Source: Mageeibacillus sp. UBA5442 (GTDB taxonomy: Bacteria > Bacillota > Clostridia > Saccharofermentanales > DTU023). From it: a stretch of DNA of 19,160 nt. The stretch's first letter is position 1, and each line of letters begins with the position of its first letter. The stretch is taken from assembly GCA_002427475.1 (NCBI GenBank), contig DIRG01000105.1:4759-23918 (forward strand). The letters run 5' to 3'. The translations under genes were made by a program, and so were the position numbers. Under the pieces are notes generated by a model. The model had not been told where the DNA came from, did no database searches, and worked only from the letters and a program-made list of their open reading frames with translations. This document shows positions 17,022-19,160 of this stretch, one piece after another.

Positions 17022-18194
17022 CTACAGGCTCAGCAGATTTTCGCAGATATTTTGATAGACTTCAGCGGCTTTCTCCAGCTGTGAAATCTCGATATATTCA
17101 TCATCCATGTGGCACTGGGTCTCTTGGGACGGACCGAAGCCGTAGACCGTCAGCCCGGCTTCGCCACCATAATGGCTGCCATTGGTGCAAAAACTGTAGA
17201 CAGACTTCGACGGCGGCAAGCCAGCTTTTTCCATCGCAGATAAGATGGCCAGGCTTTCCGTAGACTCAGGATCAGATTTCCAAGCAGGGAAGAAGCGCTC
17301 TGCTGTGATCGTCTCGCCCGTGTAGCAAACTTCGGAGCTTTCCACCAAGCTAGCGCTGGCTTTGAAATCGGGGATCCTCTGACTGAGACGATCTAGAACT
17401 TCGTTTATACGAGCTAATATACTGTCAGCGCTATCAGTGGTTAGGGTGCGCACGTCGTAAGTGGCACGGCAACGAGCCGGAATCACGGATGCTCCGGGAT
17501 AAGGTTCTGAACAAATGTCTACTAGCTCTAAAATAGCCGGTCCTAAGTCCGGGTCAGAATCTAATTCAATTTTTCGCAGCTCGGGAATTACTTGAGCCAT
17601 ATGGTAAACCGCATTGATACCTTTCTCCGGGCTAGATGAATGGCAAGGCTTGCCGATGGTTTCGATGCTCACTTCCATGCGCCCGCGTTGCCCATAATTA
17701 AGTTTGAGATCTGTGGTTTCGCAGATAATGACGTAGTCAGGTTGGTATCTTTGAGATATTTCGCGCGCAGCAACACCTTCAAAACATTCCTCGTGCACTA
17801 CACCGCTGATCAAAATTTCACCGGCAAAATCTCTGCTGTTTTTTCGGACGAAGGCTTCAACTCCGCTGATGGCAGCGGCCATGGGGCCCTTCATGTCACT
17901 GCAGCCACGACCATAGACGCGACCGTCCTCTATCTGGCCGCCGAAAGGATCTTTAGTCCAGTCTTCCAACTTGGGAATGCCGACAGTATCGATATGCGAG
18001 TCGAAAAGCAGCTTCTTTCCGGGCCGCTCACCCCGCATCACAGCGACAATGCTGCCGTAGCGATCGATATTGATTTCATCAAAACCCATTTGCGTAAATA
18101 AATCCTTGAGAAAATCGACAATTTCCTTTTCCTCACCCGAAGTACTTTTGATCTGCACCAAGTGCGAACAAAGATCCTCAACCTTTAAGTTCAT
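17022..18194 (-). CDS. YgeY-family M20 metallohydrolase
   Basis: This 390-residue protein belongs to peptidase family M20 (ArgE/DapE/CPG2-type), and its motifs fit the YgeY subgroup, annotated as linked to selenium metabolism in some genomes. Visible motifs are LFDSHIDTVGI (His67 and Asp69), YGRGCSDMKG (Asp100), the EE pair in VVHEECFEG (Glu135 is the expected base), CETTD (Glu159), YGQRGRMEV, CHSSSPEKG, FFPAW, FCTNGSHYGG and a late histidine in QCHMDDEY. All metal ligands appear present. I start at the ATG at 18194, seven bases after a GGAGG site; a TTG at 18215 would add seven residues and include that site. Its partner downstream is the D-aminoacylase-type gene, so the pair likely hydrolyses related acylated or carbamoylated amino-acid substrates. 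The true substrate of YgeY proteins was not settled as far as I know. Confidence 0.88.
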   Translation of the reverse strand: MNLKVEDLCSHLVQIKSTSGEEKEIVDFLKDLFTQMGFDEINIDRYGSIVAVMRGERPGKKLLFDSHIDTVGIPKLEDWTKDPFGGQIEDGRVYGRGCSDMKGPMAAAISGVEAFVRKNSRDFAGEILISGVVHEECFEGVAAREISQRYQPDYVIICETTDLKLNYGQRGRMEVSIETIGKPCHSSSPEKGINAVYHMAQVIPELRKIELDSDPDLGPAILELVDICSEPYPGASVIPARCRATYDVRTLTTDSADSILARINEVLDRLSQRIPDFKASASLVESSEVCYTGETITAERFFPAWKSDPESTESLAILSAMEKAGLPPSKSVYSFCTNGSHYGGEAGLTVYGFGPSQETQCHMDDEYIEISQLEKAAEVYQNICENLLSL

Positions 18195-18283
18195 CCTTTT
18201 CCCTCCACAAAACAATACTTTATATTAAATATTAAAGAAGCTGTAATTGTTGTTCGAGACCTACTAAATACTATCACTTCGGC

Positions 18284-18314
18284 GCGGTCTGTTGCAAAGT
18301 GAGGAACAGGCCGC
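18284..18314. repeat. Inverted repeat, 10-bp arms
   Basis: GCGGTCTGTT (18284-18293) pairs with AACAGGCCGC (18305-18314) across an 11-base loop, with one G-T pair. No T run follows, so it is not an obvious terminator. It could be a structured 5' leader or a protein-binding site. Confidence 0.5.
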
Positions 18315-18440
18315 TTATACAGCGCTTCGTCACCAGCCATTTTGCCTGATTTGTGACGCTACTGTGAAAAAATCGAAGATTCAGCAGAAAAGCCGACACC
18401 TCCAACAATCTAAAAACCATCTATGATAAACTTACTTCAG

Positions 18441-18458
18441 CTAACGCTATGACGTTAG
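18441..18458. repeat. Short inverted repeat upstream of the membrane-protein gene
   Basis: CTAACG (18441-18446) and CGTTAG (18453-18458) flank CTATGA, 55 bases before the ATG at 18513. The size and place suit an operator or small leader hairpin, but six-base arms can arise by chance. Confidence 0.3.
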
Positions 18459-18512
18459 GTAGCAGTATTTAACCCCCCATTTTCTTAATCAAATAGAGGA
18501 AGGATTGAGCTA

Positions 18513-19151
18513 ATGACTGAAAATAATTATCCGTCGGAGAATGAAAGCTTCTCGCCTCCTGAAGAAGAAAGCACTTCTACAGAAACATCTGAGCAAGAGA
18601 CTGAGAAATTTGTCGTGTCGGAAGAAAAACCTGCGCAACCCCAAACCGTTTACCAAACGAGCCCGCAAACCCCACCTCGTTATCAGGCAGCGGGTACCCC
18701 CGTGTACCGTCAGATGCCGCGAACTGCGGAAAATTCCCGCGTCTATTACCAACCCGTAGCTCCACCAAGCGGAGCGGAAGTTGAAACGAGGAGATCCCGC
18801 AGCATGCCGGGTGTGATTGGGGCTGGCTTTGCCTCCTCACTCCTATCTCTCTTCCTGATACCCTTTTTCCATGACTTTTTCCCCATCTTTTTAAACGCAT
18901 ATGCAGACCCGATCACTTATGACCGCGAAGCCTATTTGATGTATTTTGTTCTTGTCATGATCTACGGGGGTATGAGCGCAATGCTAGCTCTCTTAGGGCT
19001 CATTTTTGCCCCCCTAGGCATAAACAAAGCAAGGCGCTACGACCTCGACGGGCGTGCGCTCGGCACAGCAAGCATCCTGATTTCAGTGGTATCCTTACTA
19101 CTGCTTATAGTCAGCATCGTATCCTCACTACTAATCAATAATATGCTCTAA
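18513..19151 (+). CDS. Membrane protein with disordered N-terminus (DUF4190-like)
   Basis: The 212-residue protein has a long polar N-terminal half (about residues 1-105) rich in Glu, Ser, Thr, Pro and Gln, with PPEEES and QTSPQTPPR stretches, likely disordered and cytoplasmic. Three hydrophobic segments follow, at roughly 108-130, 142-168 and 185-208. The middle loop has PLGINKARRYDLDGRALGTASI. That pattern (small-residue helices around GINKARR) recalls the DUF4190 family of small Gram-positive membrane proteins, whose role is unknown. GAGGAAGGA about nine bases before the ATG is a good binding site. AAGGAG overlaps the stop at the window's right edge, so a further gene probably starts just beyond it. 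No function is inferred. Confidence 0.78.
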   Translation: MTENNYPSENESFSPPEEESTSTETSEQETEKFVVSEEKPAQPQTVYQTSPQTPPRYQAAGTPVYRQMPRTAENSRVYYQPVAPPSGAEVETRRSRSMPGVIGAGFASSLLSLFLIPFFHDFFPIFLNAYADPITYDREAYLMYFVLVMIYGGMSAMLALLGLIFAPLGINKARRYDLDGRALGTASILISVVSLLLLIVSIVSSLLINNML

Positions 19152-19160
19152 GGAGCAAAA

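Larger units (their letters stand above)
18195..18512. promoter_or_regulatory. Divergent non-coding region between ygeY-like and membrane-protein genes
   Basis: No gene is seen in these 318 bases. Both flanking genes read outward, so the promoters of both should lie here. An AT-rich stretch just left of 18240 (minus-strand TTTAATATAAAGTA) is a plausible -10 area for the ygeY-like gene, but no convincing -35 was found. On the plus strand TATGATAAA near 18422 is a weak -10 candidate. Two hairpins are listed separately. A third interrupted inverted repeat lies around 18321-18360, where AGCG and GTCAC on the left face GTGACGCT on the right. Confidence 0.45.

Overview
The window reads as Firmicutes-type (Clostridia-like) DNA from an anaerobe: strong GGAGG-type ribosome binding sites, tightly packed operons, tandem Opp/Dpp-type ATPases, and ferredoxin-type flavoproteins. 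The genus cannot be named from the sequence. The window does not look like one continuous genome. Bases 1 to about 8280 are mostly GC-rich with CTG/CTC leucine codons. From about 8290 the coding is AT-richer, with many TTA, GAA and AAA codons. At the changeover two unrelated genes are both cut, head to head. I read 8277-8292 as a junction between two source sequences, either an assembly chimera or a real recombination point.

Left part (1-8288). A plus-strand run encodes a fused two-domain peptide-transporter ATPase (5' end outside the window), a small membrane protein, a metal-dependent amidohydrolase, an M20 N-acyl-amino-acid/peptide amidohydrolase and alanine racemase. It ends at a perfect 12-bp hairpin terminator. 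This set fits import and processing of peptides or acylated amino acids, with racemisation of alanine. A NUDIX hydrolase and a HEAT-like helical repeat protein follow. A shared terminator then separates them from a convergent TrkH-type potassium channel subunit that lacks its N-terminus.

Middle part (8288-15335). A compact plus-strand operon encodes a truncated Gfo/Idh/MocA dehydrogenase, a large flavo-iron-sulfur protein (PreA-like FMN barrel, GltD-like module, ferredoxin tail), an Ldh2-family dehydrogenase, a KDPG aldolase with a C-terminal VOC domain, a KDG kinase and a UxuB-type SDR. KDG kinase plus KDPG aldolase define the lower branch of hexuronate/sugar-acid catabolism to pyruvate and glyceraldehyde 3-phosphate. 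UxuB-type reductases interconvert fructuronate and mannonate. The flavoprotein is the outlier: its GltD-like module has lost the usual FAD and NAD(P) fingerprints, and nothing in a textbook uronate pathway needs it. It is the best candidate here for something undescribed.

Right part (15336-19160). After a 16-bp hairpin terminator, a convergent minus-strand pair encodes a YgeY-family M20 hydrolase and an N-acyl-D-amino-acid deacylase (TTG start). A roughly 320-base non-coding stretch with two hairpins then leads to a plus-strand membrane protein with a disordered Pro/Glu/Thr-rich N-terminus. The composition of this block is intermediate between the two upstream blocks.
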